Of a stretch of 29,622 nt of DNA, positions 19,555-28,947 are shown piece by piece. Numbering within the stretch: the first letter of the stretch is position 1; each line of letters starts with the position of its first letter. Under the pieces are notes generated by a model, which saw only the letters and a program-made list of their open reading frames with translations, had not been told where the DNA came from and made no database searches. The DNA is from Allomyces arbusculus (taxonomy: Eukaryota > Blastocladiomycota > Blastocladiomycetes > Blastocladiales > Blastocladiaceae), in the NCBI GenBank assembly GCA_027604705.1, contig JADHYV010000132.1:1-29622 (forward strand), in the 5' to 3' direction. The translations under genes and the position numbers were made by a program.

Positions 19555-20264
19555 ATGAGTTCGACTGCACCGGCACCAGCACCGGCACCCACTGCGCAAC
19601 TCGGCGCCGCATCCGGCAAGCGCATTCGCGTCAACTTCATGAACATTCGGTCCTCGTCTGCCCGTCTGCCAGCAGCCCCAATTCCCGCCCTGGGATTCAA
19701 GAGATTGACGCGACACACGGCGCGGCATCAATAGCGAATGTGCCGACATGCTGTCCTTCAACCCGAAATTGTCGATTCAGTTCGTACCTGTTCATCGCCG
19801 CGTTAGTCGCAATGATATTGTCGCCAAAACTAACGCCCGCTGCGGTCGAACTCCGACAGGGACAATCTCAACTGCAAAGTTCGCGTACGTGCTGGCATTC
19901 GAGCGTTGGTCGACCGCCGCGTGCTGGCATGGTCTTGACGCGCACGGAAATGCATCATCCAGGACAAGCTCAATGAGATCCCGAACCTGCACCGTGTCAT
20001 CTCCATGGTACGCACGCTGGTTCTGCTTTGCCGGATCGCGCTGTTTGGACCGATCGCGGCCCGGGGCTCATTTCGGGCCGCCAGCGTGCACAACCACCAG
20101 GCTGATTGCTCTTGTGATTGCGTTTAGAACTACACGGACACGTCGTCGATGCTGAAAAAGTAAGCGAGCGGTTCGCTGCGGTCAGTGCATCACTTCTCTG
20201 GTCGTTTCTGACGTTGTTCACGTCTCGCCCATTCACCCCATGTAGGAGTACGAGCAATTCCTGA
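19555..20264 (+). CDS. Very small protein from six mini-exons
   Basis: My reconstruction is join(19555..19649, 19735..19779, 19860..19884, 19963..20007, 20128..20159, 20246..20264), 86 residues. The support is that all five introns (78-120 nt) are GT-AG, keep phase, and most have a branch-like site: ATTGACG, ACTAACG, CTTGACG, CTGATTG and CTGACG respectively. The joined product reads smoothly: MSSTAPAPAPAPTAQLGAAS, then GKRIRVNFMNIRECADMLSF, NPKLSIQDNLNCKVRDKLNE, IPNLHRVISMNYTDTSSMLK. Individual exons are only 19-95 nt, so no single frame reveals it. After a low-complexity N-terminus it looks like a short helical protein with heptad-like hydrophobic spacing, as in small subunits of multi-protein complexes. 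I do not recognise the family. The last exon (KSTSNS) is the least certain; other acceptors near 20295-20300 would give a different C-terminus. Confidence 0.55.
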
Positions 20265-20978
20265 CTGGCCGACGTGCTTGACTGCGGTTCCCCAGTGCTG
20301 AGCCTGACTTGCCTCCTCCGCGACCCGTCCGCACCAGACTGTGCGCTGTGCACCGTGTGGTACGAGACCATGGAGGATCTTGCCGCGCAGAATCCGCTGC
20401 CGCAATGAGCTCCTGTTCAGAGGCCTCGCCGTCCCGCTGCCGAACGCCGTGCGAGTGTTGGTCGTAGGCGGCGGGCAAGAATTGCTTGGCCCCTCGCCGT
20501 GCTGGAGCGAGTTTTTCAAAGTCGTCGATGAATGATGTTGACGCGAAGATCATAATAAACCAGAAATTCCAGTGCTGATGCTTTCGTCCTGCTTTCGTCC
20601 TGCTTTCGTCCTGCTTTCGTGCAGCACGACCGCGACGACGGCCCTGACACTGACATCATGGTGCGTGCGGCAACGCTTCGTCGCACGTCAGGGCGAGGCG
20701 ACAGCCCGAGAGCCGAAGTTGGCGTCGCGGCCGCTGCTAACGGCCTCGCGTCTTTCTGATCACCCTCTCCCTCCTCTCGGCATCTCTCGCCAACTCGGCC
20801 CACCCTGGCTCACCACGCTGGCTCACAGCCAGCAGCTCGCAGCACCCCTGCCGCCGCGCCGACCGCAGCAACTGTTCGCTGTAGCCGCGAGGAACGCCAA
20901 CACTTCCCGCATTCCGCTCGCGCGCGCTCCTGCTCGCAGCTGCCATCATTCGCTCGACCGCGTACTGACCCACCCGCA
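20265..20978. promoter_or_regulatory. Upstream region of the bHLH gene
   Basis: It probably holds the bHLH promoter and leader and contains the 11-bp tandem repeat at 20581-20620. A short frame at 20400-20535 (ends in 'WSEFFKVVDE') is the only protein-like scrap, and I cannot attach it to a gene. Confidence 0.35.
20581..20620. repeat. 11-bp tandem repeat
   Basis: CTTTCGTCCTG is repeated three times in full and once in part, about 360 bp upstream of the bHLH start codon. Confidence 0.95.
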
Positions 20979-22031
20979 ATGACAACGCCGCCCTCGACGA
21001 CCGGCCCGGCGCTGCTCTCGGCCGACGAGCAGCGCCGGCTCTCCGAGTTTCTCGCGCACCTGCACGACCCGACCGCGGCCCCTGCGCCCGCTGCGCCGCC
21101 AATGCACGCCGAGCATCTCGCGCACCCGCTTTTTCTGACCGACACGACGACCGCGGCGCCTGCGTCGATCGTGCCTGGGCTGCCGCTGATGGTACCGCCT
21201 CCGCAGCCGCCACCGCCCGCTGCTGCCGCAGGGAACAAGCGCCGCAGTACCACCGACGCCGCGTCCGCATCACGCGTCGGCAAGGAAAAGCGCGCACGTA
21301 CCGCGTCGGCACCATCGGGTCCGTCCACCGATTCCTCCGCGGCGCCCAAAAAGAGTACCAAGCGCGCGGCACCGAAACGCGCGCGCGCCGTCTCGGCAAC
21401 AACGGTCGACGCAGTAGACACATCGGCCGCCGGGGACGCTGATGCCGACGCGTCAGGCTCGGCAGCCACGGCTTCGGGCCGCAAGTCGAACCGCGTGCTC
21501 CTCACCGACGAAGTCAAGAAGCGCAATCACATTGCGTCCGAGCAAAAGCGCCGGCAAAACATTCGCCACGGGTTCGATTTACTCATGCGGCTCGTCCCCG
21601 GGCTCGCGGCGCTCCCGCGGTCCGAGTCGGTCATTCTGCACCGCACGACGGCCTACTTGCAGCAACTTCTCGACGACCACGCGCGTCTCAAGCGCCGCGC
21701 GATTGAACTGCAGGTCGCACTCGGCGAGTTGCCGCCCGAAACGCTCGCAACGGCAAGACCAGACGTGGTTTCTGAAGACGACGAGCCCGTGACCGTGCCC
21801 GTGATCGTGCCGCTCGACGAGCCCGCGGGAGAGGATACGGCCAATGGCGGGACGGTCGCGGCCGTGGTGCCCGCTGAGCTGCCGCCCATCAAGATTCGAA
21901 CCTACCGCCGCACCGTCTACAACAACAACAAGCGCCGGCGCAAGCCGAGCGACGAGGCCGAGAGCAGTGCGGCGCCGCTCGGTGGCGATGCAGGATCTGC
22001 GGGAGCGGCGGCGGCTCCTGATGGTTCATGA
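20979..22031 (+). CDS. bHLH transcription factor (INO4/MLX-like)
   Basis: Single exon, 350 residues, from ATG 20979 (MTTPPSTTGPALLSADEQRR). The bHLH domain is complete and lies at about residues 176-245: 'EVKKRNHIASEQKRRQNIRH' carries H184, E188 and R192, the contacts expected for CACGTG-type E-boxes. Helix 1 is 'GFDLLMRLVPGLAAL' and helix 2 'SVILHRTTAYLQQLLDDHAR', extended by a short leucine-rich helix. The 'H-x3-EQKRR' plus 'LVP' pattern resembles yeast INO4 and animal MLX-type proteins, which act as obligate heterodimers. Basic clusters at 87-136 can serve as nuclear localisation signals, flanked by low-complexity Ala/Ser sequence. The end is acidic, then basic ('YRRTVYNNNKRRRKPSDEAE'). 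DNA binding is certain by family. The target pathway is inference; proximity to ALE1 is suggestive only. Confidence 0.9.
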   Translation: MTTPPSTTGPALLSADEQRRLSEFLAHLHDPTAAPAPAAPPMHAEHLAHPLFLTDTTTAAPASIVPGLPLMVPPPQPPPPAAAAGNKRRSTTDAASASRVGKEKRARTASAPSGPSTDSSAAPKKSTKRAAPKRARAVSATTVDAVDTSAAGDADADASGSAATASGRKSNRVLLTDEVKKRNHIASEQKRRQNIRHGFDLLMRLVPGLAALPRSESVILHRTTAYLQQLLDDHARLKRRAIELQVALGELPPETLATARPDVVSEDDEPVTVPVIVPLDEPAGEDTANGGTVAAVVPAELPPIKIRTYRRTVYNNNKRRRKPSDEAESSAAPLGGDAGSAGAAAAPDGS

Positions 22032-22318
22032 GCTGCCGGGATTCGTGCATTGGTGATTTCAGTTCTTGGTGATTCCCCCCTCTTGTGTTTGGACACGCGT
22101 TGCCGTGTCGATGAATCGGCATATCGTCTTTTGGCCTTTCGCTCGCCCTTGCCCACCCTTCAGCTCACAACACCGCACGCGGAGTCATCCACGAGCTCGC
22201 GTCCAACACACCGAAGGGCCTCACGGTCATAGAATCATCACTCCGCAATTCGCATCCCAAGGGCCATCAATTCGTGGCCCTTCAAGAAATAACAAAAACG
22301 CTGGCAGAGCACCGCTCT

Positions 22319-23447
22319 TCATGTGTGCATATCCTCAACGACGGCCTGCAGGGCGACGCGGATCACGTCCGTGAGCGCCACGACGCCGACGGCCTTGACG
22401 GAGCCGTTGCTCATATCCTCGACGAGCCACGCGCGGTGTGCGTGCGAATTGACCATGCGGGCCAAAACATCGCCCAATGCCTCGCTGGCACGCGCCGTCA
22501 CATCGCGCGGCGCCCGCGACCCGGCATCGGCCAATAGCTGACTCACAACATAGGCCTCGGGCGGCTGCACCACAGCGAGCTTGCGCAGCACGTCGGCGTT
22601 GCGCAAATGGTCGGCGCTCAACGTGCCGACAAAGGCGCCCTCGGGTACGTCGTGGTGCGACCCGTCGGCAATGACGGCGAGCGCCGAGACTTGGCTCTTG
22701 ATGAGCGTGCGCACAGCGTGCAGCGCCGGCGTACGGGGTGAAACCGAGTGGAGCGACGACGGGCGGGTGGCAAGGCCGAGGGTGGCCAGCGATTCGGGCA
22801 GCCGTGCGGCCAGGTGCGGGAAGTGCGTTGGATTGCCGTGCAGGTACCGGATCACGTCGGTTTGCGTGCACAGGCGGAACACGCCCGGGTCAGTCGGGTT
22901 GCCCGACGGCGCGGGGCACTCGATGAGCCACCGGTGGAGACCCTATGGAGGTACACGACGGCCTCGTCAGTTGGCTATTCCACGAGCAATGGAGCAAAGC
23001 AGCGCGTGCCTTGGCCAGCGGCTCCATGACTCCGACAAACTCGGCGCTCGACGGGGCGATCCAGAGCGATCGCGACTCGCGCATCATGCCGACCACGTCG
23101 ACAATGCGCGTCTTGCGCATCGCGTCGCCAATGTCAGTGCCTTGCGGCAGCGACACGAGCCAGGCGGCAATGTCGAGCGAGGAGACGATGCCAATGTAGA
23201 CGCGGTCGGCATGTGCGCGCTCGCCCTCCTCTGTCGGAACGACGCCGCCGGCCGCGATCCAGTGCGCACGCTCGCCCCAGACGGGCAGGGCGCCAACAGC
23301 GTTCACGTCCATGCGCAGAAGCGCCTCGTGGATCGACGTGTAGGCGTGCGCGTCGATCACGTCGCGCTTGCGCGCGACGAGGACGAACGCGGTCGGGCCC
23401 GTGGGCACGGCGGCGGCGCCTACGGTTGCTGATTTTGGTGAAGACAT
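22319..23447 (-). CDS. Four-CBS-domain regulatory protein
   Basis: complement(join(22319..22942, 23010..23447)), 353 residues from MSSPKSATVGAAAVPTGPTA. Four CBS repeats can be read: about 30-98 ('ALPVWGERA', 'YIGIVSSLDIAAWLV'), 112-180 ('VVGMMRESRSLWIAPSSAEF', 'FRLCTQTDVIRYLHG'), 204-260 ('AVRTLIKSQVSALAVI', 'FVGTLSADHLRN') and 290-345 ('VLARMVNSHAHRAWLVED', 'AVGVVALTDVIRVAL'). This is the layout of AMPK-gamma, Sds23 and plant CBSX5/6 proteins, which sense adenine nucleotides and regulate a partner. The spacing around 'PVW...GIVSSLDI' is closest to CBSX5/6. The 67-nt intron appears to use a GC donor: AAG/GCACGC to CCATAG, phase 0, with CTGAC as branch site. It restores the conserved 'PLAKGLHR' motif exactly, and no GT donor in the right phase does so. 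Convergent with the bHLH gene. Confidence 0.85.
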
Positions 23448-23975
23448 GGGCAGTGCTGAGTGTCGCTGGCGGTCGCGAGGGCGGTTCGTGATTGCTGCCG
23501 GGATTGCGTTTGGGCAGCGACAGGAGCGGCAGGTGACCAGGTCGAACAGCAGGCCGGCCAGGGGCTACACCCTAGGGTTGCGACCGTTGCGACTGGAACT
23601 GATGACAATGGGACCACGAGGGTACGACCGAGACACGCAGCCGCGGCCTGACACGACCGCGCGGCCAGGCGACTGCCGAACACGACGCGACGCACACCGA
23701 CGTCCGAATGCATTCAATGGATTCATATGGATTTCTCTGTGGCCAACTCGTGACGGCTGTCTCGTCGTCAAATCATATCTGCGGCACGCCAACCGTTCCG
23801 CGCGACGGCCCTTTCCTCCATCCCTGGCACCCGACGACATCGGGCCGCGATCGATTGCGTCCGTCTGTGTTTGGGACGGTCGCGTCGTCAAAAAGCACGA
23901 AGAAGCGGCACCACGACACGTCTCACGCGGCAGACCAGAGCGCGCAGCGCTACTTACCCCGCGACACGATCACGA
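23448..23975. other. Promoter of the CBS gene and 3' flank of the CsbD-like gene
   Basis: Between two minus-strand genes. No gene is visible. Confidence 0.45.
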
Positions 23976-24784
23976 TCACAACTGCGGCACGCCAAACTCG
24001 GACCGCGAGCGGTCGGCGTCATAGAACGCGCCGTCGTCGGCGTGGTACTCGAGGTGCTCGCGCGCGTACGGCGTGTACATGTCCGGCCCAGCGGCGGTCG
24101 CGTGGTGGTGGTGATGATGACCGTGAAGCGTATTGGGTGTGCCATAGTGCGCGTGGTGGTGCACCGGCTCGGTGGGCGCCGGCACGACCGGGTACCGCAT
24201 CGCCGTACTGGCGTGGGGAGCGACGGCGGCCGGCGCCGTGGCCAGACGGCGTGCCTCGGCCGCCGATTCGACTTCGGCGCGTCCAAGCCCAATCCGCTCC
24301 TCGCCACGCGCCTCCTTGACGGGGTTGCGCGTCATGCGGCCCCAGTATTCTTCGGCGCGGCCGACCAACGACGACCAGCGGCCGTGCATGCCCGACGGAT
24401 GCGCCATGCCAAAGTCGTAGGGTGACGCCTCGTAGACGTCGAGCCCGCGCGCGTAACCTTCGTCACGGACAGCGCGGCGCTCCGCGGCCGAGAGATGACG
24501 CGAGTGGTGCGTCGCGTCGTGCGTGACGCGGTTGTCGTAGACGACGCGCGTAGACGGCGTCAGGTTCTGCGTCTCGCGGCTGCCCGAGATTGTGAGCGTG
24601 GATTGGCGGTCAGTTGGCGTGCAGGATCCGCGTTGCGATCGCGGGACGGCGGCGCCGTTCGGCGTCGGCGAGCGAGGATAAGCCGCCGGCAGACGTACAC
24701 GACGGTGCTCGCCGGGTTGGGCACGTAGGCGCGCGTGCGCACGATGCGGCGCGACGGCCCAAAATACTCGCTCGACGAATACAT
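23976..24784 (-). CDS. Small His-rich protein with CsbD-like motif
   Basis: complement(join(23976..24579, 24699..24784)), 229 residues. Exon 1 starts MYSSSEYFGPSRRIVRTRAY and ends at a strong GTACGT donor. The 119-nt intron has CTGAC about 30 nt before acceptor CGGGCAG and joins in phase 2 to 'RETQNLTPSTRVVYDNRV'. The middle segment 'SLVGRAEEYWGRMTRNPVKE' followed by 'ARGEERIGLGRAEVESAAE' has the CsbD pattern (G-x-aeE-x-x-G-x-x-T-x-N, then EG-x-x-x-x-x-G-x-AE). This family includes bacterial stress proteins and fungal proteins of unclear role. The C-terminal third is His-rich ('LHGHHHHHHATAAG', 'VHHHAHYG'), which could bind metal. It has no membrane segment or signal peptide. The CsbD call is by motif only. 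Confidence 0.68.
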
Positions 24785-25115
24785 GGCCGGTGGTTCCTGG
24801 TGTGGTTGTGGGTGCGTGGTGCGTTCGTGGTCACGGTCGCGGTGCGCGGCGGAGAGAGGGAGGAGAGAGGGAGAGCGGCGGTCGCGTCGAACGCGGTGTG
24901 AGCGGCTTGGAGCGCGAGACGCGGCAGCTCACTGACGATGGGCGCACGGCGTGCGTGTGTCGGTCTCTCTCAAAGTGAAACCACCTCGTGCTGTGTGATG
25001 CCCGCGCTGATCGCCTCCTTCGCCGCACGGCACAATCCTCGCGCTGGCACCTGGAAAGACAAATCACTGTTCTATGCCCGATTGGTATTCATCATGCCAC
25101 GCTGCCCCACCAACC
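24785..25115. other. Upstream region of the CsbD-like gene
   Basis: Between minus-strand genes. It contains a purine-rich GAGAGGGAG stretch near 24850-24880 (CT-rich on the transcribed strand), a common feature of fungal promoters and leaders. No gene is visible. Confidence 0.4.
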
Positions 25116-26312
25116 TCACGCTCTCCTCGTCGCGCCCGAGGCCTCCGGCGGACTCACCGCGGCCTGGCCATCGCCGCCAGCATTCGCGCCCATCGTCGGA
25201 AGGGGCGTGCCCTTGATCCGGTGCACCTCGTGCACCAGCGCATCGGCCACCTGGTGCACGCGTCCGAGCTCCATCGCGATGTCGGGCTCGGGCGCCGCGT
25301 CGAGCCCCGTGAGCGCGTGCACAATAGGCCCGAGCTGGTTGAGCGCGAGCGTCAGCAGCGGGAACAGCTTGTGCAGGACCACCACGGCCTCGTGCGGCGT
25401 GCGCCACGAGACGTGCGCCAGAACAAACGTCAGCCACACAGGAACGCGGTCGACGGTCACGGCGAGCTCGGTCGCTGCCAACAGCGCGAGGAACGTGAAG
25501 CGCCTACGGTCCGGCGGTCGAAGGTGAGGATTGCGCCGTAAAACGCTCTCACATCACGCCACGAGCCAGACGTACCAGAAGGTGGACGTGGAAAACGCGC
25601 GGAACAGGTACATGGCGCCCATGATCGCGGCCCAGACGACATAGTACCCGGCCATCGACTGCGTGACATGGTCCCACGCGAGCGACGCGTACTGGTCGGG
25701 CGCACACGCGCTAGCGACCCATGACGCCGTCTTGCCCACGGGCCCACTCGCCTTGAGACATGCGGCCGCCGCGTCGGGTCCGAGCCGCTCATACACGCGG
25801 CGCACGCCCGCATCCGTGACCAAATCGCGCGCCGCGCTCAACCACAAAAAATCGGTCTCGTCGGTGCCCATCGACTTGTCCGGGTGCGTCGTCAGCACTT
25901 GCCGCCGGTAATGATCGCGCACGAGCCGAAAGGCGTCGCCCGAACTCGAGGCTGTGTGCAGTGCCTGCGGCGGCAGGTCGAGCGCGTGGTAGGCGTTGGG
26001 CGGCAGCGTTGCGAGCGCGTCAGCGACCGAGTAGGCAATGTAGGCGCCGATCACGAGCGCGTAGACCACGTAGTGCGTGCGCGCGTAGGCCGGAGTGCCT
26101 GGCGCCGGACGCAGCGCCGCGTCCGGGTACCGCCACGCCAGCCACTTGGTGACGAGGAAGCCTGTGAGCCAGTTGGGCACGAAGAACCACAGCAGAAACA
26201 GCGTCACATCGTTGCCACTGGAGTCGGTGCTGCTGCTGCTGTTGGCCCCGGGCGGGAGGTCGGACTGGTCGTGGCCGGCGCCATGCCCGAACGGCGGATC
26301 GTACGAGGCCAT
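25116..26312 (-). CDS. Polytopic membrane J-domain (DnaJ-like) protein
   Basis: complement(join(25116..25503, 25576..26312)), 374 residues from MASYDPPFGHGAGHDQSDLP. The 72-nt intron (TTCTG/GTACGT to CCGTAG, phase 2) splits a Trp codon inside a membrane helix. A J domain occupies about residues 107-180: 'AFRLVRDHYRRQVLTTHPDK' contains the essential HPD (143-145), and 'FLWLSAARDLVTDAGVRRVY' is helix III plus the turn. Hydrophobic segments lie at about 36-57 ('LFLLWFFVPNWLTGFLVTKW'), 80-100, 222-240, 245-262 and just beyond, so the J domain sits between two groups of helices. This layout resembles Sec63-like and other membrane-bound J proteins that recruit Hsp70 at the ER or mitochondrial surface. 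It is shorter than Sec63 and has no visible Brl domain, so I do not name it. The last 100 residues are probably cytosolic. Confidence 0.82.
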
Positions 26313-26730
26313 TGTGACTGGGAACTGGGGCGCGCACGTTTGCGTCCTAATCACTTGGCAGCGAAGTTTCTTGGGCGTTGCGATGCTGGTCACGACAGCT
26401 GAATGAGTTGCACGCAGTTGGGAGGGCCTTTTCGCCAACGATGCAGGTGGCCCGTGCTTGCATGCCATCCCTACCGCCGTCGCGATCGCCATGAGTGAAT
26501 CACGTGACAATTTCCTGTCGCGGCTCGACAGCCCTGAGGGTCCTGTCGTTTGCGAGCGCGGTTGCCAGGCGCGGCTGGCGCTGGCATCCGCGCCGACGTG
26601 TCTCGCCTTCACGGGTGCGATCTGGAGATGTAAGTGGATTGCGACCGCCTCGCGCCGTCACCCCAGTGTGGCGATAAAACGGCGCACGGCAAGGAAGCAA
26701 TGCATCAAAACGAACGGCTGAGATGTGAAT
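26313..26730. other. Upstream of the J-protein gene
   Basis: Between minus-strand genes. It should contain the J-protein promoter and the 3' untranslated region of the TMA17-like gene. No gene is visible. Confidence 0.45.
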
Positions 26731-27369
26731 TTACAAAAAGACGCCGTCCTCGTCTCGCTCCTCGGCGGCGGTATTTGGCGTGAAGCGTGTCCCGTTGGCA
26801 CCGACCGCTTGTCCTGCAGGCGGCGCCGGTACGCCGCACTGTGGTGATGCCGTTGTCGTAGTGGTTGCGACTGTTCCCAGCACGGCGATCGTTCCGAGCA
26901 GGTAGTCGACGTCGACTCCGCGGCGCGTGAGCGATTCACGCACGATATGCGCCTTTTGCACGAGCCGAAGGAGCACGGGTCCATTCTCGGCGATGATCGC
27001 GGTCAATTCGGCGCGCTCCGCGTCATCCTCCTCGGCCGCGGCGTATTCTTCCATTTCGCGGTTCGAGCGGTCGAGATGCCGCGCCGACGTGACGAGGGCA
27101 CGGTACTCGCCCTTGAGCGACTCGGTGTCGAGATCGTGGAGCACTTGCGCATACTGGCGCTCCCAGTCGGACTGCGGGGCCGGGGCGGGCACGGCAGTCG
27201 AGGACGAGGATGCGGAGGGACGTTTGACGAGGTAGACGCCGGGCATCAGCTCGACTTCTTCCAGCGCGTCAGGTGCGTTGTCGGGGAGTGGAGGCTTCGG
27301 GGCCTGTGCCCCCGCTGGCGGGCGTGGGGGTGGTGATGCCGTGACGGGCGGGTTCAGGTCGTGGGCCAT
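26731..27369 (-). CDS. TMA17/ADC17-like proteasome-assembly chaperone candidate
   Basis: Single exon, 212 residues from ATG 27369 (MAHDLNPPVTASPPPRPPAG). After a proline-rich N-terminus and 'LEEVELMPGVYLVKRP' comes a helical core, about residues 76-150: 'DLDTESLKGEYRALVTSARH', 'LDRSNREMEEYAAAEEDDAE' and 'RAELTAIIAENGPVLLRLVQ'. This matches the layout of yeast Tma17/Adc17: a 'sL...ei..s..hLerSN.em..y' helix, an acidic loop, then a 'd..l..ai.EN..vl......' helix. It also ends in a short 'FTPNTAAEERDEDGVFL' tail comparable to the '.TPNSIFI' end in yeast. Tma17 is a stress-induced chaperone that helps Rpt ATPases assemble into the proteasome base. A polythreonine run (TTTTTT) follows the core. The assignment rests on recalled pattern similarity and is moderate. 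Confidence 0.6.
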   Translation of the reverse strand: MAHDLNPPVTASPPPRPPAGAQAPKPPLPDNAPDALEEVELMPGVYLVKRPSASSSSTAVPAPAPQSDWERQYAQVLHDLDTESLKGEYRALVTSARHLDRSNREMEEYAAAEEDDAERAELTAIIAENGPVLLRLVQKAHIVRESLTRRGVDVDYLLGTIAVLGTVATTTTTASPQCGVPAPPAGQAVGANGTRFTPNTAAEERDEDGVFL

Positions 27370-27788
27370 GCTGAGTGAGTTGCCTGCGACAGGCTGATTG
27401 CGGCAAGTCAACGGGCGCCGTTGCGATCGTGGAGGCCGTGAGCTGTCGTGTCGATCGTCAACGACGACGACCACGCCACCTGCCGCTCTCAAGCACACGT
27501 GCTGTTCAGTCACTGCCGTTGCCATCCGCTTCTCGCAGTCGCAAATCGCAAGAAAAACGCGCCCTCGCGCAAAACCGATGGCATCGACCGCATCGACGGC
27601 GGCTCTCAATCCATCGACAGCATCGACCAGCCGAGGCGAGCAGCATCAGCTCGCGGTAGCAGCATCTTACGGCAACTTTTTGCCCAACCATCCCGTCACT
27701 CGCTGCTTGAGCACGTCGCCCTCAATCTCGCGACACGGCACTGCCCTGGCGCCAGTTTGCATTCCCAGTGACGACGCGCTGCAGCACA
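27370..27788. promoter_or_regulatory. Shared divergent promoter of TMA17-like gene and ATG27
   Basis: 419 bp between opposite start codons (27369 and 27789), so both promoters and leaders must fit here. I see no TATA box or proteasome-associated control element (GGTGGCAAA) on either strand. Confidence 0.5.
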
Positions 27789-28947
27789 ATGCCGACCATT
27801 CACAAGGCCGTCACCATCCTCTTCGTGGCCCTGTTCCTGGTCCTTGCCGCCGCCGGCCCCACGGCGGCGTTCGACTGCACCAAGGTCGTGACGCCCGACG
27901 GCTCCAAGTCGTTTGATCTCACGCCGCTCAGCCAGTACCCGTTTCCTCCGGCACATTCGGCAACCTGCCCAGGACCGGCGGCACGAATGTTTGCAATGCT
28001 GACGCGATCGCCGCGCGTAGTGATTTCGAATCCACGCAAAACGCCGCGACACCGCCGACAACAACGGTCTTCAAGCGGCGCATGAACCTGTGCCAGCCGC
28101 TCGCGGTGCTAGACGACGGCCTCGACCCGGAGGAACACTGCGCAAGTGACACCTGGTGCGCTCCTGTTCCTCCACGCGTAATGTGATGGGTCGAACTGCT
28201 TTCCTCATGGTTCCGCTTTGGTAGGGTGTGTCAGCAATCCGTCGTCACGACGAGAAAGGGCACCTCGTTCGTCTACCAGGTCGTGAACCTCGTCCGCGGC
28301 CCCAACCCGTTACCGCAAGTCAATTACCGCGCATCCACGGATAACCGCAAGGAAGGGTCGCTGCTCGTCCTCACATTTAACGGCGAAGACGGCACCAACG
28401 GTCATGTCAAGACGATCTTTGAGCTTGAGTGCGCGACGGTGCGGTGCTCCCGATTCTGCTGACCGTCGGTCGACACGCCTGGCAATGATTGATGAATGCT
28501 TCTCGTTTAGGTCGCTGAAGCGCCCACGGTCACGCAGCGCAACATCACTGATATCACAGTGCACTGGAAAACGCCAGCAGCGTGTGAGGGCGCAGCGAGT
28601 GTGCCGCCAGCCTCACCAGCGGATCCAAGCAAGGACATTGAGCATCCAAAAGAGTCGTCGTCGTCAGCCTTTGGCACGTTCTGCTGGCTGTACGTGTCGT
28701 GTCTATTGTTGCAGGTGCCAGAAGTGGTCGATTCATCTTGACCCACTGTCACTGTAGTCTGTTCACTGCGTTCATTATCTACATGGTTGCAGGGACCTTG
28801 TATCGGCGGTTCGTACTCCATGCCACTGGAACGGACCAGATTCCGCACTACGATTTGTGGGTGCAACTTCCAGTCATGGCTATGGTGTGGGCTGCTCCAT
28901 TCTCACCTCTCTTCATGTCGTCTTCCAAATATGCTCACCCACTGTGA
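27789..28947 (+). CDS. ATG27: Autophagy-related protein 27 (MRH-domain membrane protein)
   Basis: join(27789..27934, 28021..28155, 28225..28438, 28511..28689, 28758..28947), 287 residues. All four introns are GT-AG (68-86 nt) and in phase. Residues 1-27 are a signal peptide (MPTIHKAVTILFVALFLVLA). The luminal part is an MRH-type fold as in Atg27: 'FDCTKVV', 'SKSFDLTPL', 'ATPPTTTVFKRRMNLCQPL', 'VCQQSVVTTRKGTSFVYQVV', 'LLVLTFNGED', 'IFELECAT' and 'ITVHWKTPAACE'. One membrane helix follows ('LLFTAFIIYMVAGTLYRRF'), then the conserved cytosolic 'GTDQIPHYDLWVQLP' motif. Atg27 is a type I protein of Golgi, endosome and vacuole needed for Atg9 transport. The last 20 residues ('VMAMVWAAPF' onward) do not look like the usual tail, and base composition changes there, so the original C-terminus may have been replaced. 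Family certain; last exon end less so. Confidence 0.88.

Noticed and set aside
20400-20535. 'NELLFRG...' frame, considered as a RasGAP fragment
   Set aside because: Only the first few residues resemble RasGAP; the rest does not align, and no flanking exons support it.
27935-27972. Short 38-nt intron option in ATG27 using the acceptor at 27972
   Set aside because: The 86-nt intron ending at 28020 is a normal length, has a branch-like GCTGAC, and gives a better match to the Atg27 luminal domain.
28020-28036. TTCGAATCC box resembling a tRNA B box
   Set aside because: It lies in a well-supported ATG27 exon and there is no cloverleaf around it.
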